64,000 nt of DNA from Entoloma clypeatum (GCA_963565915.1 OY751485.1:310001-374000), one strand, 5' to 3'; positions 12,043-22,905 are shown, counted from the first letter of the stretch. The notes: a model not told the origin generated them from the sequence alone. Numbers and translations are program-made.

Positions 12043-13202
12043 GACAACAACCCGGGTCTGTCGGTTTTTCAATGTGAGGGGGGGGTCAGAGTGGAAGGGC
12101 AGCAACCGTGCAGCAACCCGATTCATGGATACTAGAACACTTATGTACCATTGTATCGTGCTGCGGAAATCGAACACCTGGGGTAAGCATGTTTTGAAAA
12201 CTTGGATCGGGCATGTCAATTAGTCTCCAACGCCTGTCACGTAACACGCCGCTACAGCCTAGAAACATCGGAAAAATCAGAAACAGTCGGGAACAGTGGC
12301 GGATTCTTGAAAAGAGTCACCGGGGTGAGTCAGTGCAACTTGCAAGAGGACTAGCTGACGAGCTGGATACCGAGTCTGCAAATTGGCTGGATTGTTCGCT
12401 TGAAGACACTGGCATACGACAGGAAGGCTAGTCACATGATGCGGGTGGAGTCGGGCCAGAAGCCCTGCTCGTTGATCAATTCAACGTTAATTATAACGTT
12501 CAACTTAACGTTGGCCAATCGAACTACTGTGCTTGCCTTTCCGTCGATTCGAGCGGAACTAGTACATCCCTTGACATTGAGGTTGCCGAAATTATGCCGA
12601 CGATTCAGTTGTAATCCTGTAACACGGCGGGAGACCACGGCGGACGCTTTACAGGGCTAGCCTTGCTTTTCACCTGTTCACTCACCCGCCCCCTTGCTTA
12701 TTTTACGAGTGTTGAAAATCGGCTTCGCCTCTTGACTGGCAACGTTCAAAGCAACCACCGATCATCGAACATCTATCAAACAAAATTTGTAAAAGGTCCA
12801 GCATTCGCCCCCCGAGTCGTTTTTCTTCCGTCTGTCAAACCAGAGGAGACTCAGGGGCTCCTCGTGGAGCCGATATCGGTGACAGGTGCAAGGCACGGAG
12901 AAAACCGTGGAAGCATTACATACGTACATGTGAGTATCGGCATCATTCCATTCCACTCGTCACTGGTTCACCTTCCAGGTTCTATGTCGCTGCCTATGGT
13001 ATGATGAGTCCATCCACAGCTCGAAGGGACTCCATCTATATGGACACAGGTCCCGCCAGTTCATCTTACTCATCAGTCATCACTAATGAGACCTCTCCCA
13101 ATCTAGGAGATCAGATGACACGGTGAAACAAGCCTGAAGAGGGTCGACTTGGTGAAAACACAGAACAAGAGGTGTCACACAGACACCCACATCCCTCCAT
13201 AC
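12043..13202. promoter_or_regulatory. Divergent intergenic region between dynamin-1 and P450-1
   Basis: 1160 bases between two divergent genes, with no gene inside. Roughly the last 350 bases before the P450 (from about 12850) resemble the 340 bases upstream of P450-2 (from about 55120), so the duplication included promoter-proximal DNA. AACGTT palindromes cluster around 12480-12515. Confidence 0.5.
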
Positions 13203-15703
13203 ATGTCTTTCGACTTCCAAGGCCTCCCTTTTGCCCTTTTTGTGTCTCTTGCCGTCGTGTCCATCTACGCTATCCGAACCATCAGGCGACCGCGCGCGGA
13301 CAAGTTCCCGCCTGGGCCGAAGGGCGTCCCTTTCTTCGGTAACCTTTTCCAACTATCTATGATGCCATGGAAAGAATTTGATCTTTGGAAGCCACAATAT
13401 GGTAGGTCGACCCGCCGAATCCTGCTCATCAACTTCCAAAGCTGATCTCACGTTCACTTCAGGTCCTTTGATGTACATTACTGCAGCGGGCCAGGGCATC
13501 CTCGTCATCAACACGCATAAAGTGGCAGTTGATTTGTTGGATCGTCGGGGACATATCTACAGTGATCGCCCTCGTATGATTCGTGAGTCGTCGACTATCC
13601 TTCCGCGAACAGCATCACAAACTCAGTCCCCGTTTCAGTGGCGTCAGAGATCTTCACTGCCGGGCTCGTCTTCGTCTTTGCCAAATATGGTGAAACGTAC
13701 GTACCGATCCCGCCTGTGCCAGTTCCTGCCCTCCTCGAAACTCAGAATCCTAACATAGGTGGCGTAAAATGCGCCGCGCTTGTCAAGGGGCATTGACCAA
13801 GAAGAGCATTACCGAGTTCTATCCTCTTCAGTCAAAAGAAGCTGCCCGACTAATTTCTGGCATGCTGCAAAACCCCTGCAGCTGGGACAGTGAATTCCGT
13901 CGGTGAGTAAATCAAATCAATGTGCGGGTTAAAAACACTGTTGACATGTGAATGATGCAGAGCGGCAGCATCCACGATGCTGTCTGTTGTATATGATCTG
14001 CCCACAATCGATTCTGTTACTGATCCTACTATCGTGACGATCAACTCATTCACTGACACAATTGCTGATTACGGGAGACCAGGGAATTATCTCGTCGAAT
14101 TCTTCACGTGGATGAAATACATCCCATCATGGATGGCGAAGTGGAAACGAGACGCGGAGAAAGGCTTCAAATATTACTCCGAGATATTTGAAGGCATGTT
14201 CCACGACGTCGAGAAGCGAATTGTAATGTCCTGTGCTTGCCTTTCCTTTTCCCATATATTGATCCGTGTCATAGAACGAAGGAGACGAGCGCCCGAGTTT
14301 TTCTGGATCGTTGATTCGGGAACGCCAACGCCATGGTTTGAATGATTTGGAAGCATCATGGTTGGCTACCACGATGTAGTATGTATTCTCTTTGATTTCA
14401 GCGGACTTCAACATCATCAAGTGGTGACGTAAATCTTAGTGGTGCAGGTTCCGAAACGGTGGGTGGCGAACTTTATAAACTGAAACCTACTCTCAAGTTT
14501 AGCATCATCCTCAGACCTCTGCTACAATGGTCTGGTTCATGCTAGCCATGACCGCATATCCAGAGAAGCAAAAGAAGTGCCAAGAAGAGCTTGATGCCGT
14601 CGTCGGTAGATCTCGCATGCCTACGTTTACAGATCAAAGTAGTCTTCCATATCTCCGCGCCACCGTTCGAGAGGTCCTTCGGTGGAGACCCGCTACCCCT
14701 CTCGGTGAGCATCGCCTCACAATGAAGCCTCAACATCTATGTTGAGCAACTGCTTGTGAGATAGGAATACAGCACTGTACAGCTGAGGTACCTAATCTGC
14801 CAGCCTGATGACCGAGATCAAGTTGCTGATATGTCGAACACTTTAGGACGATTGGTACCAAGGATTTTTCATTCCCAAAGACACCATGTGCCTGGCGAAT
14901 ATATGGTACGAACGATGTCAGATCAATCTATCTCACTCGCAGGAGACTCATAGTTGTCGGTAGGTCTATGAATCGTGACCGCGACGTCTACGTGCGTATA
15001 TTGCCGTCTCGTCGGGTGTGTTCCGTCGTACCTTGAAATTCATTCAGGGACACGATGCGGATGAGTTCAATCCCGATCGCTTTCTTGACGAATACGGACA
15101 GCTCTCTCCCGCATTACCAGATACGAAGGATGGTGTGTCTTTCTTCGCTGAAGTATCAGTCTATTAGATGTTGAAGAAACCCGTTTTTTTTTGCCGTTTT
15201 TCAGAAGGTAACCATTTCTCCCCACTCTTGGCTGCTCAGAGACTTAATTCTTAAATACCGCCAGGGCACGTCACCTATGTAAGCCATTGAACTATGTACC
15301 CCGAGTGGGTCTCTTAACATCGCCATTGCCCTTAGGGATTCGGACCGAGGTATGAGGCTGCACGTCATCTCATCCCTCCAACCAAACCCAACGTGCCCGA
15401 TAGAATTTGCGTGGGCCGACATATGGCAAACAACTCGCTTTTCATCAACATCGCGTCCATCCTTTGGGCCGCCGACATAGGTTCCGCCAAGGACGAGGCA
15501 GGAAAACCAATCCTCCCGGATACGTTGGAAACTGTGGACGACGGACTAGTCATGTAAGTGTTGTCAATCATCGTCGTCAAGCTTGAGGGAGAGATACGAC
15601 ACTCACCCCCGCTAGACGCCCCCTACCGTTCAACTGTTCGATCATCCCGCGATTCCCCGAAGCACAGACGATCATTGCTCAAACGAGGGAGTTACTCCAG
15701 TAG
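13203..15703 (+). CDS. Cytochrome P450 monooxygenase, copy 1
   Basis: A 17-exon model (16 introns of about 50-72 bp) totals 1557 nt, or 518 residues. Exon ends include 13401, 13582, 13696, 13902, 14222, 14375, 14458, 14704, 14787, 14905, 14991, 15132, 15207, 15278, 15349 and 15553. Features in order: N-terminal membrane anchor (about 5-25), Pro-rich hinge (FPPGPKG), C-helix WRKMRR, I-helix AGSET followed by T, K-helix REVLRWRP (ExxR is present as EVLR), and a haem loop GFGPRICVG with the Cys ligand, built across two introns. Every splice junction keeps the frame. It resembles Agaricomycete P450s often annotated as O-methylsterigmatocystin oxidoreductase-like; the substrate is unknown. Confidence 0.92.
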
Positions 15704-16740
15704 GAGAATTGTAAGCCTAAGTAGGAGACGCAAAAGATGCATGAACAAGGATGTGTATCAGCCGGTCACCGGTTCACTGGTGATTCCAGTCTTGGGATTA
15801 TTTTCACTTGTGCAAAAGACAAATAACTTGAACATAGAACATCTTAACTTACCAGAGCCTCCCGGGACTCAGCATGACACGGAGAGAGTATTAAGTGAAA
15901 CACTCGGTTCTCTATTCCGAGTTCGAGTTTACGAGGACTCGGTCTTTCCAGATGACCCCCGCCAAACTTTTCGGCCTCAATCTATTGTGACCATGGTGGG
16001 GATCTCCGGCTGACTTTGAACAGTGGCTTCTTTACTTGAAATGGAATGGATTACATACAGACTTGTACGTCACGGTCTTCATGGGCAGAGGGCAGATTCC
16101 CATTCTCGTTCCCAGCGTAGACGCGGTGCTCTCGATATTCCGAGTTCGAGTTTCGAGAAATCGGCTTTACCAGACGGCCAGCGCCAACTTTTTCGTCGTC
16201 TATCGTGTCATCAATTGATGTTGATCGGATCGCCGGCTATTCATTGCCGACTCACTGGCCAACAATCTTTCGTACCCATCTATCGTGCTCGGCTACGCGT
16301 GACGAACCCTCGGACAATCAACGAAGTCATGTGTTGCGCTCACATGACTTCGTTGATTGTTGATTCACGGTGAGATCTCAACCCCACTCTCTCTCATGCT
16401 TGATAGACTCTCCGATCGCCATTAGTAGACTATTTGTTGCCACTGGGGGACTATTCATCACGACTGGTGACCATTCATTACTGTCTTTACTAACCTTTCT
16501 TTTCTGTAGATATCTGCAGAGATAACTCATAACTCGGTGGGTTTTCGTTCGTTTTCTTTCATGTATATTAATTGCATTAGTGTGTAGATAAAAGCCCCAG
16601 GCCGACGATAGCCCGGTGTCTTAAATGTGGCTCAAGGCTTGAATTCCACACCGCTTTTTCTAGAATCTGCATCAGATAATGAGGTATTTAAGGAGTCAAA
16701 ATATTTCTGGGATCAATGTAACTGAGATGCATATCTGTAG
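15704..16740. other. Intergenic with a degenerate duplicated segment
   Basis: The first 150-200 bases resemble the region downstream of P450-2. A roughly 100-base segment starting ATTCCGAGTTCGAGTTT at about 15914 recurs diverged at about 16137. No convincing gene was found. A perfect hairpin lies at 16314-16360. From about 16680 the sequence leads into the exon fragment that abuts the Gypsy element. Confidence 0.45.
16314..16360. repeat. Perfect 20-bp inverted repeat (hairpin)
   Basis: Arms 16314-16333 and 16341-16360 are exact reverse complements (ACAATCAACGAAGTCATGTG against CACATGACTTCGTTGATTGT), separated by a 7-base loop. No poly-T follows and no gene ends here. Confidence 0.85.
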
Positions 16741-16819
16741 GATACACCTCAATTACTTTCCAATTTCTCCCTGCCCTTTGATGGCACCCCTCCACTGATT
16801 ACACCTCTTCTCGATCTAT
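16741..16819 (+). pseudogene. 5' exon fragment of the gene split by Gypsy A/B
   Basis: Follows a plausible acceptor (TGTAG, 16736-16740) and is open for 26 codons up to the Gypsy A boundary. Its last five bases, TCTAT, are matched by TCTAT on the minus strand at 25024-25020. Joining there gives one uninterrupted Ser/Pro-rich reading frame into the minus-strand pseudogene at 25024-23294. I infer this is the missing upstream part of that gene. Confidence 0.6.
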
Positions 16820-17207
16820 TGTTATGCTTAACAAACCGTTCCAAGGTTCGGGCAGAGTATGCAGGAAGTGGAAAGGCGAAGAGCAAAGTGATTGCTAAAT
16901 CTAAGGAATGTAGCTATGGTACATGGGGTTTATATAGTACTGGCTACGAGCGGTAGCGAGTGAGTCAGTAGCTGCGGAAGGCAGTGCGGATGAGTCAGTA
17001 ACTGCGGAAAGGCAGTGCGAAGTGAGTCAGACAACTGCGGACTGAGTCATCCCTACTGCGGAGTGCGAGTCAGCGTGGGAGCGAAGTATACTAAAGGAGA
17101 ATGGTAGAGTAAAGGTAAATGAATAAGCAGTCCAATGAGTCAAAGAAATGACGAAGGTACAATGCAAGGGAAAAGTGCGTAACATACAAACTGGTAAGTC
17201 CGTAACA
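16820..17207 (-). repeat. 3' LTR of Gypsy A
   Basis: 388 bp. On the plus strand it reads TGTTATGC...CCGTAACA. It aligns along its length with 22906-23293. The minus-strand polypurine tract GAGGAGGGGAACA abuts it at 17208-17220. Confidence 0.92.
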
Positions 17208-17241
17208 TGTTCCCCTCCTCAAGCTCTGTGTCCTCACAGAG

Positions 17242-17613
17242 TCATTGTCCCCATCCCTCGTTGTTGCCGGGATCGGACCAGTTCGGACTTTCCTTGAGGC
17301 TCCAATCGTATATCAACTCCTCGTTGATGGCCACAGCGAGTTCGAGGCCTTTGATAGCCAGCCGAATACGTCGATTCTCGATCACGAGGGTGCTGGTGTA
17401 GTTTCCGAGAATTTGTTTCTCCTCGGGACTCGGGGCGACGGGCAGGTTGGACAGCGAGTGGAGCCGGATATGCATCTGGTGATGGAGGAGGTCGGCAAGG
17501 GAAGTTTCGAGAGCGTGGATTTGGTCTCTCATGGAGAGTGCCTCGTTCATGAGGGCGGCGATGGCGGGGTTGATGTCGGTGGTGGAGGTGGAGGTGACGA
17601 TGGTGTTTGACAT
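17242..17613 (-). CDS. Extra ORF between pol and 3' LTR of Gypsy A, unknown function
   Basis: From an ATG at 17613 this sense-strand ORF encodes 123 residues; the frame is open further upstream to 17784, overlapping the end of pol. The protein has a Ser/Thr-rich start followed by helical, heptad-like stretches (MNEALSMRDQIHALETSLAD, then a second helix near the C-terminus), suggesting a coiled coil. It sits where envelope-like or accessory ORFs occur in some Gypsy elements but has no signal peptide or membrane segment. No family is recognised. Confidence 0.5.
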   Translation of the reverse strand: MSNTIVTSTSTTDINPAIAALMNEALSMRDQIHALETSLADLLHHQMHIRLHSLSNLPVAPSPEEKQILGNYTSTLVIENRRIRLAIKGLELAVAINEELIYDWSLKESPNWSDPGNNEGWGQ

Positions 17614-17746
17614 GGCGGTGAGGATGGTTGAGAGATAAAAGAAGAATGGGGTGGCTATATTGGGCAGGGAGAAGACTAGAGCGGGGAACTCGGTGTGTGG
17701 TTGACTGATGAGGTCGATACTGTCATGGGTTTTGAGAACTCGTCTT

Positions 17747-18328
17747 TTATTGTGGTCGCGACGGGTTCTGCCGATGGAAATCACGGATCAAATCTTGAGC
17801 GTTCTGAACATTAGCTCGAGGTTCCCATGTGTTCTCTTCTGGGCCATATCCTTCCCACTGGACAAGGTACTGGATCTTTCCGCGGAACTTGCGAGAGTCC
17901 AGGATCGTAGACACATGGTACTCTTCTCGTCCTTCGACAATGATCGGATCAGGGGCTGGTTTCTTTTTCTGGATGGCATACTTCGGAGTTTCGTACAGTG
18001 ACAACAGGGTCTCGTTGAACACAGGGTGAATCATCTTCCAAGTCTTCGGAAGATCAAGAAGGTATGCGCTAGCTCCTTTCTTCTCTAGGACTTTGAATGG
18101 TCCATGTAGGAGTGCATCAAGTTTCTTTGAGGGTTGATCAGTCCTGATGTTAGTCCCTTCCAGCCACACCTTGTCTCCGATGCGGTAGTCCCGAGACGGA
18201 CTTCTCCGTGTGTCAACTGTCTTCTTCATCTGATCCTGTGCTTGTTTCAGCGCAGCATTGGCTTCTTCTCGTGCCTGTTTGAGTTTCTTCAAGAAGTCGT
18301 TGGCAGCCGGATTGGTATCTTCTAACAT
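17747..18328 (-). CDS. Gypsy A integrase C-terminus with chromodomain
   Basis: 193 codons in a different frame from the main pol ORF. It starts in the integrase C-terminal region (NPAANDFLKKLKQAREEA, then the DKVWLEG strand) and ends with a chromodomain (EEYHVSTILDSR, QYLVQWEGY, NTWEP). Chromodomains in this lineage guide integration to marked chromatin. It should be continuous with pol upstream; the frame break and an upstream deletion separate them. Confidence 0.85.
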   Translation of the reverse strand: MLEDTNPAANDFLKKLKQAREEANAALKQAQDQMKKTVDTRRSPSRDYRIGDKVWLEGTNIRTDQPSKKLDALLHGPFKVLEKKGASAYLLDLPKTWKMIHPVFNETLLSLYETPKYAIQKKKPAPDPIIVEGREEYHVSTILDSRKFRGKIQYLVQWEGYGPEENTWEPRANVQNAQDLIRDFHRQNPSRPQ

Positions 18329-21197
18329 GAGTTCTCCCTTCCACGGATGTAAACCGTAGTTGAGGTAGAATGGGGTGTGCTTCGTTGCCTGATGTTCTTC
18401 TCTTGATCCCTAACATGCGGCAGAGTATCTCCATGAACTTCGCGGCGAACTGCGGTCCCCTATTGCTGATGATCTTCTTGGGGATCCCATGAAGCTTCCA
18501 TATCTGATCCCGATAGATCTTGGCTAATCCTTCAGCCGATAGTTCCACGGTTGTCGGAATGAGGTGAAGCATCTTTGAGTGTCTATCCATGATGACCAGA
18601 ATTGCGTTTTTTCCATCAGATTCTGGTATCGGTCCCACGACGTCGATTCCTATGTCTTCCCATGGGTGACTTGGTGCTGCATGGGGATGTAGCGGAGCAT
18701 GTCGCTTTTGTCGGTTAATCTTGTTGTGTTGACAAGTGTCGCAACCCTTCACGTACTTCTTCACATCATGCAGTATGGTAGGCCACCAGTAGGTGCGAGT
18801 GAGGAGTTCATGTGTCCGGTACTGTCCTGGATGTCCAGCCACTGGTGCATCGTGTGATTCAAACATCAATTCTTGTCGTAATTGTGGATCTGGCAGGACA
18901 TAGACTCGTTCGCCTGCATATGTGATGCCGTTTTCCTGTTGATACCAATGAGGATTCTTCTTTAGACCCTGGGCTACTTCTGTCTCCATGCGGTTTGAAC
19001 CCTTGATGCGTGCAATCCACGGATTTTCGATGGTCGTGACGTTTCCAATTTTGATGGAATCAGATGTTTCACCCCCTTCAAAGAATTGTTCCTCCGTGAA
19101 CATCTCCATTTGTACCACATCTTCTGATTCCAACCGTTTCAAGAATAGTCCCTCCTTGAGCATTTGGTCACTGTCCTGTGGTTCGAGTTCCGCTTCATAC
19201 CAGGGTAAGCGTGACAGGATGTCCGCTTTCACATTGGTCTTGCCGGGCACATGCCGTAATTCGAAGTCATAGTCTTGTAACTTCATTTTCCAGCGTCGCT
19301 GTTGTTGATTCAGGTCCTGAGGACGACGGAAATATTCCAGGTTCTTGTGATCGGCCAAGATTTCAAAACGTTCCCTGGCTTCGAGCAGATAGTGTCTCCA
19401 ATCTTTCAATGCTTCCACGACTGCCAGAAGTTCCTTGTCGTATATCTCGTAATTCTGTTCGGCCGCGGACATGGTCCGCGACAAGAACGCGATGGGGTGC
19501 CATTTGTCATCTTGCTTCTGAGAGAGTACTGCTCCAATTGCATAGCCCGATGCATCGGTTTCAACCCTGAACTGTCCCTCTGGTTTCGGTAATGCCAAGA
19601 CCGGTGCCGATGTAATTGCCCGTATGAGACCTTCAAAAGCTTGCTGCTCTGTTGGTCCCCAAGTAAATGCCGTACCGCCTGTGAGCGCGGTGAGAGGTTT
19701 TGCGATGTTTGAGTACCCTTCAATAAATTGTCGATAGAAGTTAGCAAATCCAAGGAACTTCTGAACTTCCTTTTTTGATGTGGGTGCTCGCCAGTTTCGA
19801 ATTGTATCCACCTTCTCAGTTTCCATCTCAACACGTCCCTCACCAACCACATATCCCAATATAGGACATTTCATTACTTCCCATAAACACTTCTTCTCCT
19901 TTAGGAACAAATCATTGTCCGATAGGATCTGTAGGATTTCTTCAGTGTTTCGCGCGAGTTCTTCCTTGGTTTTACTGATAACCACGATGTCATCCATGTA
20001 GATCACACAGATACGTCGGCAGATCTGGTCCCGGAATAGACTAGCCATCATTTGAGAGAACATTCCCGGGGAGTTGCAAAGACCAAAAAACATGACCAAT
20101 GGTTCGAACAATCCTCGACTGGTGAGGAAGGCAGCTTTCCATTCATCGCCCTCCTTGATCCGGACATTGTTATAGCCCCACATGATGTCCATTTTATTGA
20201 AGTAGACCGCATCTTTCAGTACGTCCAAGAGATCGGATATTCGTGGGAGTGGGAACTTGTCTTTAACCGTGAATTTATTGACCATGCGGTAATCTTGTAC
20301 CAATCGTTTGGAGCCATCCTTTTTGTTGATGAAGAAGCAAGGGGAGGCATAAGGGGATTTGGACGGGCGGATCTTTCCTGTTGCTAGACCCTCGTCAATG
20401 AATGCGTCCAATTCTTCTTGTTTCTTTTGCGTCATAGGATATGTATTTCCCCCTAGTTCCTTTCGTGCGTCCGGTGTAAGTTCGATACCATGGTCCCATT
20501 CCCTCTCCTTTGGGATCTTGTCAAAGTTCTCTTTCTCGAAAAGATGAGCAAATCGTTCAACATATGAGGGTCGTTTGGTTGTGGGAGGTGGTGTGGGAGT
20601 GACAGCTTCCAAAATAGGGTCTCCAGGCTTCCATTTCTGATCCGACTTTTTGGGTGCATCTTTGTTGCGCATCTCAACCATGCGAACCCGGTGTTTGCGA
20701 CCATTAAGGTTAATCCTAAAATCCGAGTGTTTGGTTCGACATGTTGTTGGGCACCGGTTAAATGTTACCGCGCCGGTTGTCCAATTGATTGTGGGGTTGT
20801 GGTGCACCAACCAGTCATGTCCCAAGAGCATGTCCGTCCTCCCAATGTCCAGTACCATTGCTTCCATGGTTTCCTGATGTGCTCCCAAATCTAGTTTGAC
20901 TTCGGCAAGTTGGCTCGCTTTCTGTTGTCGATTTGGTGATCCATCCGCATTTAGAATTGCTATGGGTGGTATTCCTCGCGTGGGGAGGTTCTGTTTGCGT
21001 ACTATTCTGGGATGAATGCATGTGCGTTCACATCCGCTGTCAACCTCAGGTCGGATAACCTTTGGTCCTCGTCGTGTTTTGAGCTGCGCTAACAGCCTGA
21101 TTTCTCGTCTTTTCGGAGGTTTATCTCCCTTCACAATCTTAGTCAACGCAGCGGCTCGCTTGGCAGGGATGACATAGGTTCTATTGTCTGCAGTCAT
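18213..21197 (-). pseudogene. Gypsy A pol: protease-RT-RNase H-integrase, integrase defective
   Basis: The ATG is at 21197; the frame is open upstream and overlaps gag in the -1 frame. Order: protease EVDSGC; RT with FFGLCNSPGMF and YMDDI; RNase H starting ETDASGYAIGAVLS; integrase zinc finger HxxxH...CDTCQ; integrase core with the first Asp in GIDVVGP. The second catalytic Asp is replaced in ISNRGPQFAA (SDRG expected). The sequence then jumps from LGIKRRTS straight to the segment normally downstream of the catalytic Glu and continues out of frame. About 200 bases, including the catalytic Glu region, appear to be missing. Confidence 0.88.
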
Positions 21198-21247
21198 ACA
21201 AGGCAAGCAAGTCCATTTAATAGATAAGGGTCGCGACTTAGCGTCGT

Positions 21248-22114
21248 TTAATCGGACCCTTCGGGAAAATCCTTCTCGTCGGCTTCTAAGATTGTGGTTT
21301 CATCATTCTCGGCATCTTCCTCAGACACCTTCCTAACCCTTCCGGAGTTCTTCTTTGGCTTGCGGCAGTTGCGCGCGATATGGCCTTCTTGGTCACAGTT
21401 GAAACACTTGCGACCATCTTTCTTCTTTGGAGCGCTACAGTCTTTAGCCAGATGACCGAAGCGTTGACAGTTGTAGCAACGGGCTACTCCTGCTTTGTCA
21501 ATTTCCATGGCTTTGCCCTGACCACCATAAGTGGTACCCGATCCGGTGCGCATGTCGCCGCCACCTCGGATGACCAGTGGGTGTCCTTCCATCTGTCGTC
21601 CCTTGTTTTGGATCTCCTTTGCATAATCGGTGTACGTCTTGCCATCGCTAGCCACTTGTTCAGAGATTCTGCGGTTGACGTTCTTCTCTAGGATGTATTT
21701 CCCAGTTTCCTCGCCAAGGTTTGACAGTTTCAAGAGTTCTTCAAATTCATCCAAGAATTCATCAACAGTGCGTTTCTCTTGTTTCAGGACTTCGAGTCTC
21801 GCTTTGGCAGCGACCGACTTGTTGGTGATGGAGAATCGTGTGGCAATATCATCAGAAAAACCTAGCCAGGTGATGTTCTCGTTGTCAACGGCAAGAGCGT
21901 CTAACTTGTTACTGGCCCAGTGTCTGCCGGACCCTTCCATCATGCGGGATAACACCGCAAGAATCTTCTGATCGTCTGTGAGGCTCTTTTGGAACCTGAT
22001 GTATAGTTTGGTGGCTTTCCACCACTCCTCAAAGGTGTATCTGTCCTTGAACATCCCAGGATCCTTGATGATCTTGGATGTATCCATTGTTTGTACAGCC
22101 GGAGCTTCTGCCAT
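21248..22114 (-). CDS. Gypsy A Gag with two zinc knuckles
   Basis: 288 residues from the ATG at 22114. The retrotransposon-Gag region (FEEWWKATKLYIRFQKS...) is followed by two CCHC knuckles, CYNCQRFGHLAKDC and CFNCDQEGHIARNC, and an acidic tail. Gag forms the particle and the knuckles bind RNA. The pol frame opens 52 bases before the gag stop in the -1 frame, so Pol could be made by -1 frameshifting; no clear slippery heptamer was found. Confidence 0.9.
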   Translation of the reverse strand: MAEAPAVQTMDTSKIIKDPGMFKDRYTFEEWWKATKLYIRFQKSLTDDQKILAVLSRMMEGSGRHWASNKLDALAVDNENITWLGFSDDIATRFSITNKSVAAKARLEVLKQEKRTVDEFLDEFEELLKLSNLGEETGKYILEKNVNRRISEQVASDGKTYTDYAKEIQNKGRQMEGHPLVIRGGGDMRTGSGTTYGGQGKAMEIDKAGVARCYNCQRFGHLAKDCSAPKKKDGRKCFNCDQEGHIARNCRKPKKNSGRVRKVSEEDAENDETTILEADEKDFPEGSD

Positions 22115-22892
22115 GTTTAGAGTCTGCGGAGGAGAAGAGGAGTCGGGTTGTTGGGATGAAGATGGGGTTCGGGATACAGGTAAGGATTGAAAATGAGTCC
22201 CTGTTCTAGGCGTCTGTTCGATATCTGACTGCGCAGAGTCAAAAGTAAATTCGTCAGGGGACTCATCGGCGGAATCGGTGGCAAAACGTTCAGAGTATTT
22301 CCTCTGTAAATCTCTAAGGAATCTCTGTTCCTGTGCGTCTGTTGGTCTCGAGAAGGGGTCAAGTCTCTCGTTTCGTGCCCAGCGGTTGTATTCGGTTTGT
22401 TGTTCTTCAATGGTGAAGTGGGCATAGATCTGCTGCTTCGAGTAAGACGTGATGATGTGGCTCTGGGACGTCTCGATGTGAGCGTCCTAATCAATCTTCT
22501 GATAACAGTTGTCTGGACACCGATAAACTCTCTGATCTCTGTGATCTGACCTGTCTGAGGTCCTTCTTGAACGCGAAAGCTTTCGAGTTCGTTCTGTCGG
22601 GCGTTGTAACACGCGATCTGGTGTTGCCGAGCAAGATGGATGCTCTCTGCTATCTTGCCGTGGGGGCGATGCTCGTCATTGTCTAGTTCTTCGTCAAGCA
22701 CCTGCTGTAGGATGCGACGGATCTCCAATTCGATGTACTGCTGGATGAGTGTAAAATCGATACTGTCTCGAGGACTTAGCTCCTCCTGTCGGGCTTCTGG
22801 CGTGCTGAATGGGTTACTGGTGAAGTCTTCAAAGAAGCGCGACGTCTTGACTCGTCTGGTAGTTGCTCTCTTCGCTCTGGGCGAACCTAACG
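22115..22892 (-). pseudogene. Decayed gag-leader ORF of Gypsy A
   Basis: Protein-like sequence without any ATG. The first half reads in one frame (...RRILQQVLDEELDNDEH...) and the second in another (...EEQQTEYNRWARNERLD..., joined in frame to gag). The switch is near an ATTAGG in the middle and corresponds to a -1 shift. Copy B has the same arrangement. Either this was once the N-terminus of Gag, or it is a long leader with an unusual expression mode. Confidence 0.5.
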
Positions 22893-22903
22893 AGATTTAG
22901 CAA
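22893..22903 (-). promoter_or_regulatory. Self-priming site of Gypsy A
   Basis: Two bases inside the 5' LTR end, the minus strand reads TTGCTAAATCT. It is perfectly complementary to AGATTTAGCAA inside the LTR (plus-strand positions 22978-22988; also 16892-16902). That segment lies about 27-34 bases downstream of a TATATAAA box (23015-23022), where the RNA 5' end is expected. This is the 11-base geometry known for Tf1/sushi self-priming. No tRNA-type site is present. Confidence 0.8.
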
Positions 22904-22905
22904 CT

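Noticed and set aside
17245..17610. Plus-strand ORF of 121 codons
   Set aside because: Antisense shadow of the Gypsy A extra ORF; Gly/Asp/Val composition is what that strand would give.
22117..22728. 203-codon ORF starting at 22728 (and the copy at 28459-29070)
   Set aside because: The apparent first Met is a TTG; there is no ATG, and the second half is the shadow of the frame joined to gag. Kept only as a decayed leader.
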